A DNA stretch of 64,000 bases from a bacterium (GTDB lineage Bacteria > Cyanobacteriota > Vampirovibrionia > Obscuribacterales > Obscuribacteraceae): positions 25,113 through 89,112 of the forward strand of contig WGMS01000009.1 in NCBI GenBank assembly GCA_016124935.1, given 5' to 3'. A program made the translations under genes and the position numbers. Positions 45,863 through 55,683 of the stretch are shown here, piece after piece. The notes below the pieces were generated by a model. That model was not told the origin of the DNA. It worked only from the letters and a program-made list of their open reading frames with translations, and did not search any database. The number at the start of each line of letters is the position of its first letter. The stretch's first letter is position 1.

Positions 45863-46381
45863 TCAAATCTCTTCTAAAAGCTCCTCCGCCCGCGCAACTC
45901 CGTTCGACGCCGCTTTTTCCAGCCAGAACCTCGCCTTTGCAGAGCTTTCCTCGACGCCCTGCCCCTCCAGATACATAACGGCGGTCTCGAACTGAGCCCG
46001 GGCAAGCCCTCTTTCAGCCGCTTCGAGAAAATATCCAAACGCCTTCTTTGCGTCGGCGACCACGCTCTTACCTCTATCCAACCTGCCCTGGTAAATCAGA
46101 CCGAGATTGTAGAGAGCATCCGGATCACCGGCTATGGCGGCTTGCTCGAACCAGTGGATAGCCTGGTTCAAATCTGGCTCGATACCGTCGCCACGCAGAT
46201 AAATATCGGCAAGGTTATACTGGGCTCCTGTGTGGCCGGCCCGGGCGGCGAGCAAATACCAGTGCCTGGCGCGCTCGGCATCTCTGGCCACCCCCCTGCC
46301 GCTTATATAAGCGAAACCAAGAGCACACTGAGACTGCGGGTTGCCCGCTTCCGCTTCTTCAATTAGAACTTCGATCTGCAT
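45863..46381 (-). CDS. Sel1-like repeat protein
   Basis: About 172 residues made of Sel1 repeats of 36 residues: AEAGNPQSQCALGFAYISGR, ARAGHTGAQYNLADIYLRGD, AIAGDPDALYNLGLIYQG, AERGLARAQFETAVMYLEGQ. These form a helical solenoid for protein binding. Start taken as ATG at 46381 rather than the GTG one codon before. No signal peptide. Convergent with the esterase gene, 2 bp between. Confidence 0.88.
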   Translation of the reverse strand: MQIEVLIEEAEAGNPQSQCALGFAYISGRGVARDAERARHWYLLAARAGHTGAQYNLADIYLRGDGIEPDLNQAIHWFEQAAIAGDPDALYNLGLIYQGRLDRGKSVVADAKKAFGYFLEAAERGLARAQFETAVMYLEGQGVEESSAKARFWLEKAASNGVARAEELLEEI

Positions 46382-46440
46382 CACAGGCTCGATTGTAGCC
46401 CTCTTCCGGCGGGTATATCAAGTAATAGGGCAATTTATCA

Positions 46441-47877
46441 GTGTATCGCACCGTGAGCAAGTTCAACCTACAAAATGAACTCCTTGATCGCGCCAGGCTG
46501 GCGAAACAGCTCGAAGACTATGTTGGCGCGGAGAAGCTTGTAAAAAGGGCTATCAACCTGACTCGCCAGGAAGGAGGTCCTGAAAAGAACACGATTACTC
46601 GCTATCTCACCAGGGAGCTGGTCGGCATCCATATCAAAGCAGGCTCCCTCAAAAAGGCGGAGAACGCCTGGAAGCGCCATCTTAAAAGCTTGCGCCAGGC
46701 AGAGGCAGCAGATAATCTGGAAATCTCCAAGACCATGGTGCAAATGGCGCTCTTTTATGAAAGCCAGGAATTGCCCAGACAGGCAAAAATCAGATATGGT
46801 CAGGCCCTCAAGATCCAGGAGCCGCTATTCTCCCGGGAGAATCCCGACTATGTCCTCACTCTTGCCGAATACGCCCGGATTCTCTGCCTCGAAGGCAAAC
46901 GTCGAAAAGCCGAGAACTTCTTCATAGACGCCTTGAAACTGGCCGAGAACATTCTGGGGGACTGGGATGAATATGTCGCCCTGGTCCTGCGTAGACGGGC
47001 TCTGGCATTCAAAGGAATTGTCAATCCGGAATTGCTCGAACCCTATCTAGAAAGAGCAGTGGCCATCCTCGCCGACGACTCCGCCAGCCCCCATCCCGAG
47101 TTGAGCAAAAGCCTGGCTGAACTGGCCGATTTGAGCATGGAACGAGGCTATGTGCGCCGAGCAGAAAAGCTCTATGTCAAAAGCTATCAGCTCGCCGAAG
47201 GGGTACTCGGCAGCAAGCACAAAGAATCTGTATCTGTTCTGACCCGCCTCGCCAATCTAAGACGTTCGCTTCGCAAATACGAAGAGGCCGAGTCCCACTA
47301 TAGAAAAATCCTCACCGTGGCAAGACAGGTAGGCAGCTCCCGCAGCCTCAAAGTAGCCAGAGCACTGAGAGATCTCGGCTCTCTACTGGCAGAGAAAAGA
47401 GATTATGAAAAAGCCGAACCTTTCTTGCTTGAAGCCCTGGACATCCAGCAATCTATATTGGGGCGCGACCATGTCGACCTGGCCAGAACCTTGAATGAGC
47501 TTGCCTCTCTTCATCAATCCCAGAACAACTTCAACCTGGCTGAAGTCGAATACAAGCGGGCCCTGAAGATAGGTGGCACCGCACCAATGGCAGTGGCAGA
47601 TACGCTCATCGGTCTTGCCCAGGTGCACTACGCTCGCAAACAGCACGCACCGGCTAAGAAACTGCTTCTACAAGCCCTCTCCATCAAAGAAGAGGCCTTC
47701 GGTCCGGAAGCGCCGCAACTGGTGGAAACCTTGAATAAGCTGGGACGTATTTATGAAAGTCTTGCCGATTTAGATCGGGCGATTGAATTCTATGAAAGAG
47801 CCAATGTCATAGAGATCCAGCAACACGGCTTCTATTGTCGACTCTGGCTCGACCCCGACGAATCTAATAAAATTTAA
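46441..47877 (+). CDS. TPR protein, kinesin-light-chain-like
   Basis: 478 residues with at least eight TPR units of the long (about 42-residue) kinesin-light-chain type: RAEKLYVKSYQLAEGVLGSK, EEAESHYRKILTVARQVGSS, EKAEPFLLEALDIQQSILGR, AEVEYKRALKIGG, DRAIEFYERANVI. Scaffold for protein-protein contact. Starts with GTG at 46441; the ribosome site is weak. No membrane part. Stands upstream of purF by about 100 bp but probably is not part of that operon. Confidence 0.88.
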   Translation: MYRTVSKFNLQNELLDRARLAKQLEDYVGAEKLVKRAINLTRQEGGPEKNTITRYLTRELVGIHIKAGSLKKAENAWKRHLKSLRQAEAADNLEISKTMVQMALFYESQELPRQAKIRYGQALKIQEPLFSRENPDYVLTLAEYARILCLEGKRRKAENFFIDALKLAENILGDWDEYVALVLRRRALAFKGIVNPELLEPYLERAVAILADDSASPHPELSKSLAELADLSMERGYVRRAEKLYVKSYQLAEGVLGSKHKESVSVLTRLANLRRSLRKYEEAESHYRKILTVARQVGSSRSLKVARALRDLGSLLAEKRDYEKAEPFLLEALDIQQSILGRDHVDLARTLNELASLHQSQNNFNLAEVEYKRALKIGGTAPMAVADTLIGLAQVHYARKQHAPAKKLLLQALSIKEEAFGPEAPQLVETLNKLGRIYESLADLDRAIEFYERANVIEIQQHGFYCRLWLDPDESNKI

Positions 47878-47979
47878 AGATGATACAAATTCGAAGCATT
47901 TAGGATTTGCGCTTGGAATTGGTTGCAAGTAAGCGTAAGCTTTAGCTTGAATCGGGTCATTCTTCGCAAACAGGCACCT

Positions 47980-49434
47980 ATGTGCGGAATTATCGCTATT
48001 TCAGGAACCGACAGCTCAGCTTATGAAGCGTTCTTCGGCCTGATGAACCTTCAGCACAGGGGTCAAGACGGGGCAGGTATTCTCACCGTAGACGAGAAAG
48101 AGCCCCCGGGCTTCCATGTGCACAAAGGCAGCGGACTGATAGATAACGTTTTTTCGGAACGCTCTTTCAAGAATCTCAAGGGACGCGCTGCGGTCGGACA
48201 TACGCGATATGCCACCGTGGGCGGAAACAACCCCAATTTATTACAGCCTTTTTTAGACTTCGACGAAGGTCTCGGTCTCGCCCACAACGGCAATATCGTC
48301 AACTTCTACTCTTTAAAAGACAAATGGCTCGCTTCGGCGGCTTCTCGCAATCGCAGAGTCGTCTCCGATTCGGAGCTCATTCTGCGTTTGCTTGCCGACG
48401 AGCTCCGGGGCGAAGCGCCTGTTGCGGAGACTTTCTTCAAGTCCCTGGGAAGCTTGATGAAAACCCTGGTGGGAGCCTATTCCGTAGTCGGTCTCACCAA
48501 AAACGGAGACATCTTCGGATTTCGCGATCCAAACGGCATACGCCCCCTTGTCTTTGGCACCAGGGATGGTGAGGACGGCAGACCAAACTTCGCCCTCGCC
48601 TCAGAAAGTGTCGCTCTCCGCTTTCTCAGCTATACAAATATAGAAGAGATTGCCCCCGGAGAGGCGATTTTCGTAAGCGCCGACGGTCAATGTCAAAGAC
48701 GGGTCATCCACCGCGAATCGGCTTCACCCTGCATGTTCGAATGGGTCTACTTCGCCAGAGTCGAATCGGAATTCAACTCCACTTCGGTGTATAAATCTCG
48801 CTTTCGTCTCGGTCTTTTACTGGCGGAGCAACTGAAACAGAGCAATATCGAAGCGGATATCGTGGTGCCCGTGCCGGAGACATCAAGAGCAACCGCCATA
48901 GCCCTTTCCGAATCGCTCAACATTCCATTTCGCGAACTTCTTATTAAAAACCGTTATGTCAATCGCACATTCATTCTGGATGATCAACACTCCAGGCAAG
49001 AGGCGATTCGAAGAAAGCTCTTTCCTATTGCCGATGAGTTCGAAGGTCAGCGCTGCCTGGTCGTGGATGACAGCATCGTGCGAGGCAACACCGCCCAGCA
49101 ACTTGTGCGACTGATCCGGCAATCCGGCGCCAAAGAGATTATTCTGGTTTCTGCCTGCCCGCCCATAAGCCACCCTTGCTATTACGGCATCGACTTCCCC
49201 AGCCCCAAAGAGCTGATCGCTTACGGCAGGGACGCCGAAGCGGTGGCAAAAGAGCTGGGTGCCGATAGAGTGGTCTACCAGAGCATCGAAGGTTTGAAAA
49301 AATCCCTTGAGGAAGAGACTCTCTGCACCGGTTGCCTGACCGGCTCCTATCCAACTTCTATAGAAGAAGGGCTCGATTTCGAGAAGCAGAGATTGCTGGA
49401 CAGGAAAGACAGAATCAAGGAGTCTTCCTGTTGA
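47980..49434 (+). CDS. purF: Amidophosphoribosyltransferase
   Basis: First step of de novo purine synthesis: PRPP + glutamine to phosphoribosylamine. 484 residues from ATG at 47980. I chose this start because Cys2 (MCGIIAISG) must become the N-terminal nucleophile; a frame open from 47923 would put it inside. The PRPP loop reads CLVVDDSIVRGNT. Cysteines in SPCMFEWVYFAR, HPCYYGIDF and TLCTGCLTG match the Fe-S-type PurF of Bacillus. No clear purine riboswitch is seen upstream. First gene of the pur cluster. Confidence 0.97.
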   Translation: MCGIIAISGTDSSAYEAFFGLMNLQHRGQDGAGILTVDEKEPPGFHVHKGSGLIDNVFSERSFKNLKGRAAVGHTRYATVGGNNPNLLQPFLDFDEGLGLAHNGNIVNFYSLKDKWLASAASRNRRVVSDSELILRLLADELRGEAPVAETFFKSLGSLMKTLVGAYSVVGLTKNGDIFGFRDPNGIRPLVFGTRDGEDGRPNFALASESVALRFLSYTNIEEIAPGEAIFVSADGQCQRRVIHRESASPCMFEWVYFARVESEFNSTSVYKSRFRLGLLLAEQLKQSNIEADIVVPVPETSRATAIALSESLNIPFRELLIKNRYVNRTFILDDQHSRQEAIRRKLFPIADEFEGQRCLVVDDSIVRGNTAQQLVRLIRQSGAKEIILVSACPPISHPCYYGIDFPSPKELIAYGRDAEAVAKELGADRVVYQSIEGLKKSLEEETLCTGCLTGSYPTSIEEGLDFEKQRLLDRKDRIKESSC

Positions 49435-49482
49435 GGACAGCACTGAAGGCACCCGGGGTAAGAGATTAAGGAGGTCGGAGCT

Positions 49483-50691
49483 TTGTTGAAACTCGTATAC
49501 GAAGGATCAGTAAAGCGCCTCTTAGAAAGAGCCGATGCTCCAGAGCGGCTCTATTTCCAATTCACCGACGACTTCTCTGTTTTCGACTGGGGCAAGATGC
49601 CCGACACCATCGCTAAAAAAGGCCTGTCTCTGGCTTTAATAGGCGCCTATTTCTTCGAGACCCTTTCCGCTCCCGGATTTTTCGAAAAGCTCAAGGCGAG
49701 TCCCCACCTAAACTATCTCGATCAGGATTTCTTGAATGAACTCTTCCAATCAAAAGAGTATATTTCTCTCTGTGACAGGGGTCTCGCCCACCACTATTTC
49801 GGCTTGAGTGACGGAGAGAAAACCTTTGCCCTTTCAGATTTGCTTCAAGCAAAAATCCCGCAGAACATCTATCTGGAAGTAGCCAAAGCCAGCGTTTTCG
49901 CCCCTTCTTCAAAAAATTACGGCGCCAACCGCATTTATTTTTATCCCGAAAAAATAGAAAGCCCGCTAAAGAAGCGATTGATACCTCTAGAAGTGGTCTT
50001 CCGCTTCGGAATGCCCCAGGGCAGCTCCCTGAAAGGACGCCTGGAAAAAAATCAGGATTATTTAAGAGAACTCGGTCTCAAAACAATGCCCTGCGAAGGG
50101 GATCTTTTCGAGTTCCCGGTAATAGAATTCTTCACCAAATTAGAACCGGAAGACAGACATCTGTCCTATCAGGAAGCTGTTCTTCTAGCCAGGCTGAATC
50201 AAAAACAGTTCGAAGAATTGCTGGTCACCACAAGGGCACTGGCACTTGCTCTGCGCCATATTTTTGCCGAGCACGATATCGCTCTCTTCGACGGCAAGTT
50301 CGAATTTTTGCTGGATCAAGACAAGGACACAATACTACTGGCCGATTCCATCGGACCCGATGAGCTGCGTTTGATCTATCGCGGCCATCATCTCTCCAAA
50401 GAGCTGGTCCGCCAGTACTATCAAGATTCAAAATGGGCGGCGGCGGTTAAAGAAGCGAAGCGATTATCCAAAATCGACCCCGGTACGGACTTCAAAGAGC
50501 GCTGCATCAACGAACTGCATGAAGTCCCCGAGCCCATAAAAGCTGATAAGAAGAGCTTGATAGACCTGCTTTATCCCGTACTCGCCTCTACCCTGACCGG
50601 CAAGAATCTGCTCGATTCGAAAGAGCCGGTCAGTCTGGCCGAACTGGCGGAGAGATTTGATCATGCTTTCAAAAGGACCGTGACAAGATGA
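49483..50691 (+). CDS. purC: SAICAR synthetase-like protein, long form
   Basis: 402 residues; usual PurC has about 240. Joins CAIR and aspartate with ATP. Recognisable parts: YEGSVKRLLE and FTDDFSVFDWGKMPDTIAKK at the N-terminus, IPLEVVFRFGMPQGSSLKGR in the middle and LFDGKFEFLLDQDKDTILLA later. The extra length lies in insertions between these blocks and in a longer C-terminus (about 100 residues). Start TTG at 49483 with AAGGAGGT 6 bases upstream. Ends overlapping purD by 4 bp (ATGA). The family is firm; the activity is inferred from motif and context. Confidence 0.87.
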   Translation: MLKLVYEGSVKRLLERADAPERLYFQFTDDFSVFDWGKMPDTIAKKGLSLALIGAYFFETLSAPGFFEKLKASPHLNYLDQDFLNELFQSKEYISLCDRGLAHHYFGLSDGEKTFALSDLLQAKIPQNIYLEVAKASVFAPSSKNYGANRIYFYPEKIESPLKKRLIPLEVVFRFGMPQGSSLKGRLEKNQDYLRELGLKTMPCEGDLFEFPVIEFFTKLEPEDRHLSYQEAVLLARLNQKQFEELLVTTRALALALRHIFAEHDIALFDGKFEFLLDQDKDTILLADSIGPDELRLIYRGHHLSKELVRQYYQDSKWAAAVKEAKRLSKIDPGTDFKERCINELHEVPEPIKADKKSLIDLLYPVLASTLTGKNLLDSKEPVSLAELAERFDHAFKRTVTR

Positions 50692-51983
50692 CAAAAGCAA
50701 AAGATCTGAAAGTGATGATTGTGGGCGGCGGCGGCCGGGAACATGCTATTGCCTGGAAAGTCGCAGAAAGTCCTATGATCGAAAAGATATATTGTGTCCC
50801 CGGTAATGGTGGCACAGCCCTGGAGAAAAAAGTAGAGAATCTTCCCCTGGCAGTGGATCAGTTCGCCTTGATTTCAGAAGCGGCCTCGAGAGAACAGGTA
50901 GATCTTATTGTCATAGGACCGGATAATCCGCTCGCCGACGGCATCGTAGATTATCTGGAAGAGAAGGGTCATAAAGTTTTCGGTCCGACAAAAGAACAAG
51001 CCAAGTTAGAATGGAGCAAATCCCACGCCAAAGAGGTGATGAAAGAGCTCGGTATCCCGACGGCCCGATACGGGCTGTTCAACGCAAAAGACGAAGCTCT
51101 GGCTTTTGCCCGGGACAATGACTGGGCTCGAGTGGTAAAAGCCGATGGTCTGGCCTACGGCAAAGGTGTGTTTGTCTGCTCGACCATTGAAGAAGTCGAA
51201 GAGGCGCTCGACCAGTGCTTTGCCGAGCGCGCCTTTGGTGCCTCCGGAGACCAGGTAATCATCGAACAGAGGCTTACCGGAGAGGAGCTTTCGATTTTCC
51301 TTCTCATGGACGGCAAGACCCTCTTGCCGATGCAAGCCTGCCAGGACCACAAAAGAAGATACGAAGAGGATCGTGGTCCAAATACCGGCGGCATGGGCGC
51401 CTACAGCCCGGTTCCTTTGTATGACCAGTATCGCTCGGAGATTGAAACCCAGATCACGAAACCCCTGGCAGAAGCCCTTGCTCTGGGCAAATTCAGCTAC
51501 CGGGGAGTGCTTTTTGTCGGCATTTTAATCGCTGAAGGCATCCCCTACGTGCTCGAATTCAACGCCCGCTTCGGCGACCCGGAAACCCAGGCTTTGCTGC
51601 CCCGACTGAAGTCTGATCTTTTTCCAGCCCTGCTTGCCTGTTGCGAAGGCAGGCTGGCCGAAATAGAGCTTGATTGGCATCGAGAAAAGAGCCTCTGCGT
51701 GGTGGCCTGTGACGATGGTTATCCGGCAACCTCATCTAAAAACGAAGCGATAGAGATTGGCACCATTGGCAGTGACGCAAGAATGTTTCATGCCGGCACG
51801 GCGCTATCAAACGGCAACCTCATCACTAACGGCGGCCGGGTGCTGGCTGTCACCGGTCTCGGCGAAGACTTCGAACAGGCTTCCGATGCCGCTTACCGCA
51901 ACCTCGAAGCGGTTGTTTTCAAAGGGATGGACTACCGAAAAGATATTGGTTGGAGGGTGAATTCCAAGTGTCGATCAAAATAG
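50688..51983 (+). CDS. purD: Phosphoribosylamine--glycine ligase
   Basis: 431 residues. GAR synthetase, second step. MIVGGGGREHAIAWKV at the N-terminus, then ATP-grasp domain (VVKADGLAYGKGVFVC, RGPNTGGMGAYSP, VLEFNARFGDPETQALLPRL). Normal length. The ATG overlaps the purC stop, so translation is coupled; purN starts within its last 16 bp. Confidence 0.97.
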   Translation: MTKAKDLKVMIVGGGGREHAIAWKVAESPMIEKIYCVPGNGGTALEKKVENLPLAVDQFALISEAASREQVDLIVIGPDNPLADGIVDYLEEKGHKVFGPTKEQAKLEWSKSHAKEVMKELGIPTARYGLFNAKDEALAFARDNDWARVVKADGLAYGKGVFVCSTIEEVEEALDQCFAERAFGASGDQVIIEQRLTGEELSIFLLMDGKTLLPMQACQDHKRRYEEDRGPNTGGMGAYSPVPLYDQYRSEIETQITKPLAEALALGKFSYRGVLFVGILIAEGIPYVLEFNARFGDPETQALLPRLKSDLFPALLACCEGRLAEIELDWHREKSLCVVACDDGYPATSSKNEAIEIGTIGSDARMFHAGTALSNGNLITNGGRVLAVTGLGEDFEQASDAAYRNLEAVVFKGMDYRKDIGWRVNSKCRSK

Positions 51984-52615
51984 CCGTATTCGTATCGGGT
52001 AGAGGCTCCAATCTGAACGCCATCATTCAGGCTGTCGAGGACGGCGAACTAGATGCCGAAATCGTACAGGTAATATCCAACGACCCGGAGGCCCAGGCTC
52101 TGACCATCGCCGCCCAACACGGCATCGAGACCTTCGCCCTTTCGCACAAAGGCATCAAGCGTCGTGAGCATGAAGACAGGATCCTGGAGCACCTCAAGGG
52201 TCTCGGCACCATTGACTATATCGTTTTAGCCGGCTACATGAGAGTTTTGAGCTCTCATTTTCTCAAAGCCTTCAGGCACGAAGACGGCTATTTCAGCGTG
52301 ATCAATATCCATCCATCATTATTACCCGCCTTTCCCGGCATCAACGGCTATGAAGAGGCCTTCAATTACGGTGTTAAAGTATCCGGCGTCACGGTTCATC
52401 TTGTGGACGAGAAAGTGGATCATGGACCGATTCTCGCCCAGGTGCCCTTCCCGCGCTTCGCCGAAGACACCCTCGACAGCTTCTGCGCTCGCGGACTATC
52501 GGTGGAGCACTCTTTATATCCTAGCGTTCTTCAACAAATAGCCGAAATCGGCATCGAAGGACTCTATTTATCAAAACCCGAACAGAGAAACCGAGAGAAG
52601 ACGGTGAAAAAATGA
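51968..52615 (+). CDS. purN: Phosphoribosylglycinamide formyltransferase
   Basis: 215 residues. Transfers formyl from 10-formyl-THF to GAR. IAVFVSGRGSNLNAIIQAV at the start, VINIHPSLLPAFPGINGY (Asn and His of the active site) and VHLVDEKVDHGPILAQ (Asp). I chose GTG at 51968 since GGAGGGTG stands about 8 bases upstream; a TTG at 51950 would put this site inside the gene. Overlaps purD by 16 bp and purL by 4 bp. Confidence 0.96.
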   Translation: MSIKIAVFVSGRGSNLNAIIQAVEDGELDAEIVQVISNDPEAQALTIAAQHGIETFALSHKGIKRREHEDRILEHLKGLGTIDYIVLAGYMRVLSSHFLKAFRHEDGYFSVINIHPSLLPAFPGINGYEEAFNYGVKVSGVTVHLVDEKVDHGPILAQVPFPRFAEDTLDSFCARGLSVEHSLYPSVLQQIAEIGIEGLYLSKPEQRNREKTVKK

Positions 52616-55600
52616 CCCAGAGCACACACGATCAAGAGCGGAAAAGCCCTGAATTATCAAAAGAAAAAAGCAGCATTCTCTGCCTGGCCGTCCTCGGCGA
52701 AGGCAACACCCTGCCGACTTATTGGATCCGATACGACCAGCAAATAGTCAACCGAAAGGAGCTGGAAGAGGCTCTGGTCAAGGTCCTGGTCGACAGCACC
52801 TACCAGAAGGCTCTGCTTGCTTCCAATCAAGAAAGACTCTCCTGGCTCGAAAAATGGATAGAACAAGGCTATCTGTTCTGGGCAGAGAAACAATTCCAGC
52901 CCGGCGTAACCGACAACCTCTCCAACACTATAGAAGAAGCCCTGGGTCTAACCGGCATCTCTTCCACGGTAGAGGTCGCCTCCGGCGCAATTTATTTGAT
53001 AGGCCAAGAAGAGCTGAAGGCCTGGTCAGTGCAAGGTCTGGAAGGAATAAAAGAGCATGCCGCCTACAGCCTCTACCACCCTCTAGTGGAGAGCTTTCAT
53101 GTCTACGATCTCAGGAAAGCTCCTCCAGAGGCCGATTGCCTGCTGGCATTTCCTTCCGTCAGCCTGAACGCCCCTCGCAAACCGCAGGTAATCCCGCTTG
53201 CTCTCGATGACGAACAACTTATGGACCTCAGTCGCAATAGACTGCTAGCCCTGAGCCTGGACGAAATGAAAGTGGTGCGCTCTCATTACAAAAACAAGCA
53301 GCACCGCCAGCTGAGAAAAGAGCGGGGCATGCCAGAGGATCCCACTGATGTAGAGCTCGAGATAATCGCCCAGACCTGGTCGGAGCATTGTAAACACAAA
53401 ATATTCAACGCCAAAATAAACTATGTCGAAAGAAAGGCAAAAGGCGAGAAGCCGGCTTATCATCAATCTATCAACAGCCTCTACAAGACCTACATAAAAG
53501 GCGCCACAAAAAAACTTAGACCGGTCAGACAAGACCTGCTTTCGGTATTCGAAGACAATTCCGGCATTGTCAAATGGGACGACGAAACCGGTGTCTGCTT
53601 CAAAGTAGAGACCCACAATTCGCCTTCGGCTCTGGAGCCATACGGCGGCGCGCTCACCGGCATTCTCGGGGTCAACCGGGATATTCTTGGCACCGGCCTT
53701 GGTGCCAGACCTATTTTCAACACCGACGTTTTCTGTTTCGCCTCCCCGGCTAAAGAGCAGCCCCAGCGTCCAAAATTGCTGCCGGCTGAGACGATTCCCA
53801 GAGGTGTGCGCAAAGGGGTCGAGGACGGCGGCAACAAAAGCGGCATCCCCACCGTGAACGGGGCGGTTCACTTTCATGACGGCTATCGAGCCAAGCCGCT
53901 CGTATTCTGTGGAACCGGCGGTGTGTTGCCCTTGAAATTACATGGCATAGATCATGTCTTAAAACACACAGTAGTCAACGACCGCATTCTTATGGTCGGA
54001 GGACGAGTGGGCAAAGACGGAATTCACGGAGCGACATTCTCTTCAGAGTCTCTGCATGAGGGCTCGCCGGTGACAGCGGTGCAGATAGGCGATCCTTTTA
54101 CCCAGAAAAGGGTCATAGACTTCGTGATGGCAGCCCAGGAGAAGGGCTTGATCAGCGGATTAACCGACAATGGTGCCGGTGGACTGTCCTCTTCGGTGGG
54201 CGAGATGGCCACCATCACCAATGGCGCCACCATAGACCTGGACAAAGTGCCCCTCAAGTACCCTGGACTCGACGACTGGGAGATAGTGATCTCAGAGTCT
54301 CAGGAACGCATGACCCTGAGTTCTAGCCGGGTAGATGAGCTGATGGAGCTGGCCTCTCAGTATCAAGTAGAGGTCTCGGACATAGGTCACTTCCACGATG
54401 GCGGCAGCTTCGAGGTGATGCGCGGCGGTGAATGTGTCGCTTCTCTGGCGCTGGAATTCCTCCATGGTGGCCTACCGCCTCTGGAGCTGGAGGCGACCTG
54501 GCATCCCACCGATCTTGCAACAAGGTTTACGGGAAAAACAGCCGCAGCGAACCCCGAGACGATGTTGCTCGAACTCCTCGCCCACGAGAATATATCGAGC
54601 CGCGAAAAAATAGTTCGCCAGTACGACCACGAAGTACAGGGCAAAAGCGTAATCAAACAGTTTATGGGAGCGGCTCAGCAAGCCCCCTGCGACGCCGCCG
54701 TGATTCTACCTGTGCTCACCAGCCGGACAGGTCTTGTTGTATCCAACGGTCTCACCCCCCAGTGGAGCGACCTGGATCCCCATTTGATGGCGATCATGGC
54801 CGTGGACGAAGCGATTCGAAACGGGGTCTGTGTCGGTGCCGATCCAAGAAGCTTCAGCCTGTTAGACAACTTCTGCTGGCCTGACCCGGTGCTCTCGGAG
54901 CGCAATCAGGATGGAGATTACAAACTGGGTCAACTGGTAAGGGCCTGTCAGGGTTTATATGAGGCTTGCCTGGCTTTCACAGCGCCTTTAATCTCGGGCA
55001 AAGACAGCATGAAGAACGACTTCGACGATGGCGTGCTTCGACTTTCGATTCCGCCGACTCTTTTAGTGTCGGCCATCGCCCGGGTAGAAGACATCGGCGA
55101 TTGTATCTCTTCGGAGTTGAAGCAAGCGGATAATTTCATTTACATATTGGTAGCAGGAGAGCAGTCTCTGACCGGCTCCCACTGGCAGGAGCTCTATGGT
55201 GGTGGCGGTGACCCAAAATTGCCAGCCCTCGATCTGGAAGCGGCGCCTGCTCTTTATGGCAGGCTTCATCAAGCAATCAAAAAAGGACTGGTGACAACCG
55301 CCCATGATCTATCAGAAGGGGGGTTGGCAGTGGCGCTTGCCGAGATGGTCATCGGTAGCGCATGCGGTGCCGATATCGAACTGGATGCGCTTGCCAGAAG
55401 AGAGAATCGAGACGATAGAGATTTCCTTCTCTTTGCCGAAGGTCCCGGTCGTATTCTGGTGGAGATAAGGAAAGACGAGAAAGAGCAGTTCGAGCAACTG
55501 TTTGCAAAAGATCACGTCTTGCTCGGCCGGGTTACAGCCGAAAGCAGATTTAAGGCAAGTCTATGCGGCGAGGAACTTGTCGATACAACCACAGAGAATC

Positions 55601-55638
55601 TGACCGGTGCCTGGCGCAAAGGTCTGCCCTTCAATTGA
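52612..55638 (+). CDS. purL: FGAM synthase, long PurL without glutaminase domain
   Basis: 1008 residues. Small PurL has about 740, large (with glutaminase) about 1250-1300. The N-terminal 230 or so include a PurS-like part, then the linker and synthase core as in the large type: VELEIIAQTWSEHCKHKIF, VETHNSPSALEPYGGALTG, LTDNGAGGLSSSVGEMATI, SGKDSMKNDF. It ends where the glutaminase domain would begin, and that domain is supplied by the next gene, purQ. No separate purS is visible. Overlaps purN by 4 bp. Makes FGAM with ammonia from PurQ. Confidence 0.95.
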   Translation: MTQSTHDQERKSPELSKEKSSILCLAVLGEGNTLPTYWIRYDQQIVNRKELEEALVKVLVDSTYQKALLASNQERLSWLEKWIEQGYLFWAEKQFQPGVTDNLSNTIEEALGLTGISSTVEVASGAIYLIGQEELKAWSVQGLEGIKEHAAYSLYHPLVESFHVYDLRKAPPEADCLLAFPSVSLNAPRKPQVIPLALDDEQLMDLSRNRLLALSLDEMKVVRSHYKNKQHRQLRKERGMPEDPTDVELEIIAQTWSEHCKHKIFNAKINYVERKAKGEKPAYHQSINSLYKTYIKGATKKLRPVRQDLLSVFEDNSGIVKWDDETGVCFKVETHNSPSALEPYGGALTGILGVNRDILGTGLGARPIFNTDVFCFASPAKEQPQRPKLLPAETIPRGVRKGVEDGGNKSGIPTVNGAVHFHDGYRAKPLVFCGTGGVLPLKLHGIDHVLKHTVVNDRILMVGGRVGKDGIHGATFSSESLHEGSPVTAVQIGDPFTQKRVIDFVMAAQEKGLISGLTDNGAGGLSSSVGEMATITNGATIDLDKVPLKYPGLDDWEIVISESQERMTLSSSRVDELMELASQYQVEVSDIGHFHDGGSFEVMRGGECVASLALEFLHGGLPPLELEATWHPTDLATRFTGKTAAANPETMLLELLAHENISSREKIVRQYDHEVQGKSVIKQFMGAAQQAPCDAAVILPVLTSRTGLVVSNGLTPQWSDLDPHLMAIMAVDEAIRNGVCVGADPRSFSLLDNFCWPDPVLSERNQDGDYKLGQLVRACQGLYEACLAFTAPLISGKDSMKNDFDDGVLRLSIPPTLLVSAIARVEDIGDCISSELKQADNFIYILVAGEQSLTGSHWQELYGGGGDPKLPALDLEAAPALYGRLHQAIKKGLVTTAHDLSEGGLAVALAEMVIGSACGADIELDALARRENRDDRDFLLFAEGPGRILVEIRKDEKEQFEQLFAKDHVLLGRVTAESRFKASLCGEELVDTTTENLTGAWRKGLPFN

Positions 55639-55683
55639 TCGACTAATCAACCAACTGAGGTTACCGAGGATGAAAGCATAATT

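Noticed and set aside
47878..47979. Possible purine riboswitch before purF
   Set aside because: The region is about 100 bp with no purine-aptamer core or paired loops visible.
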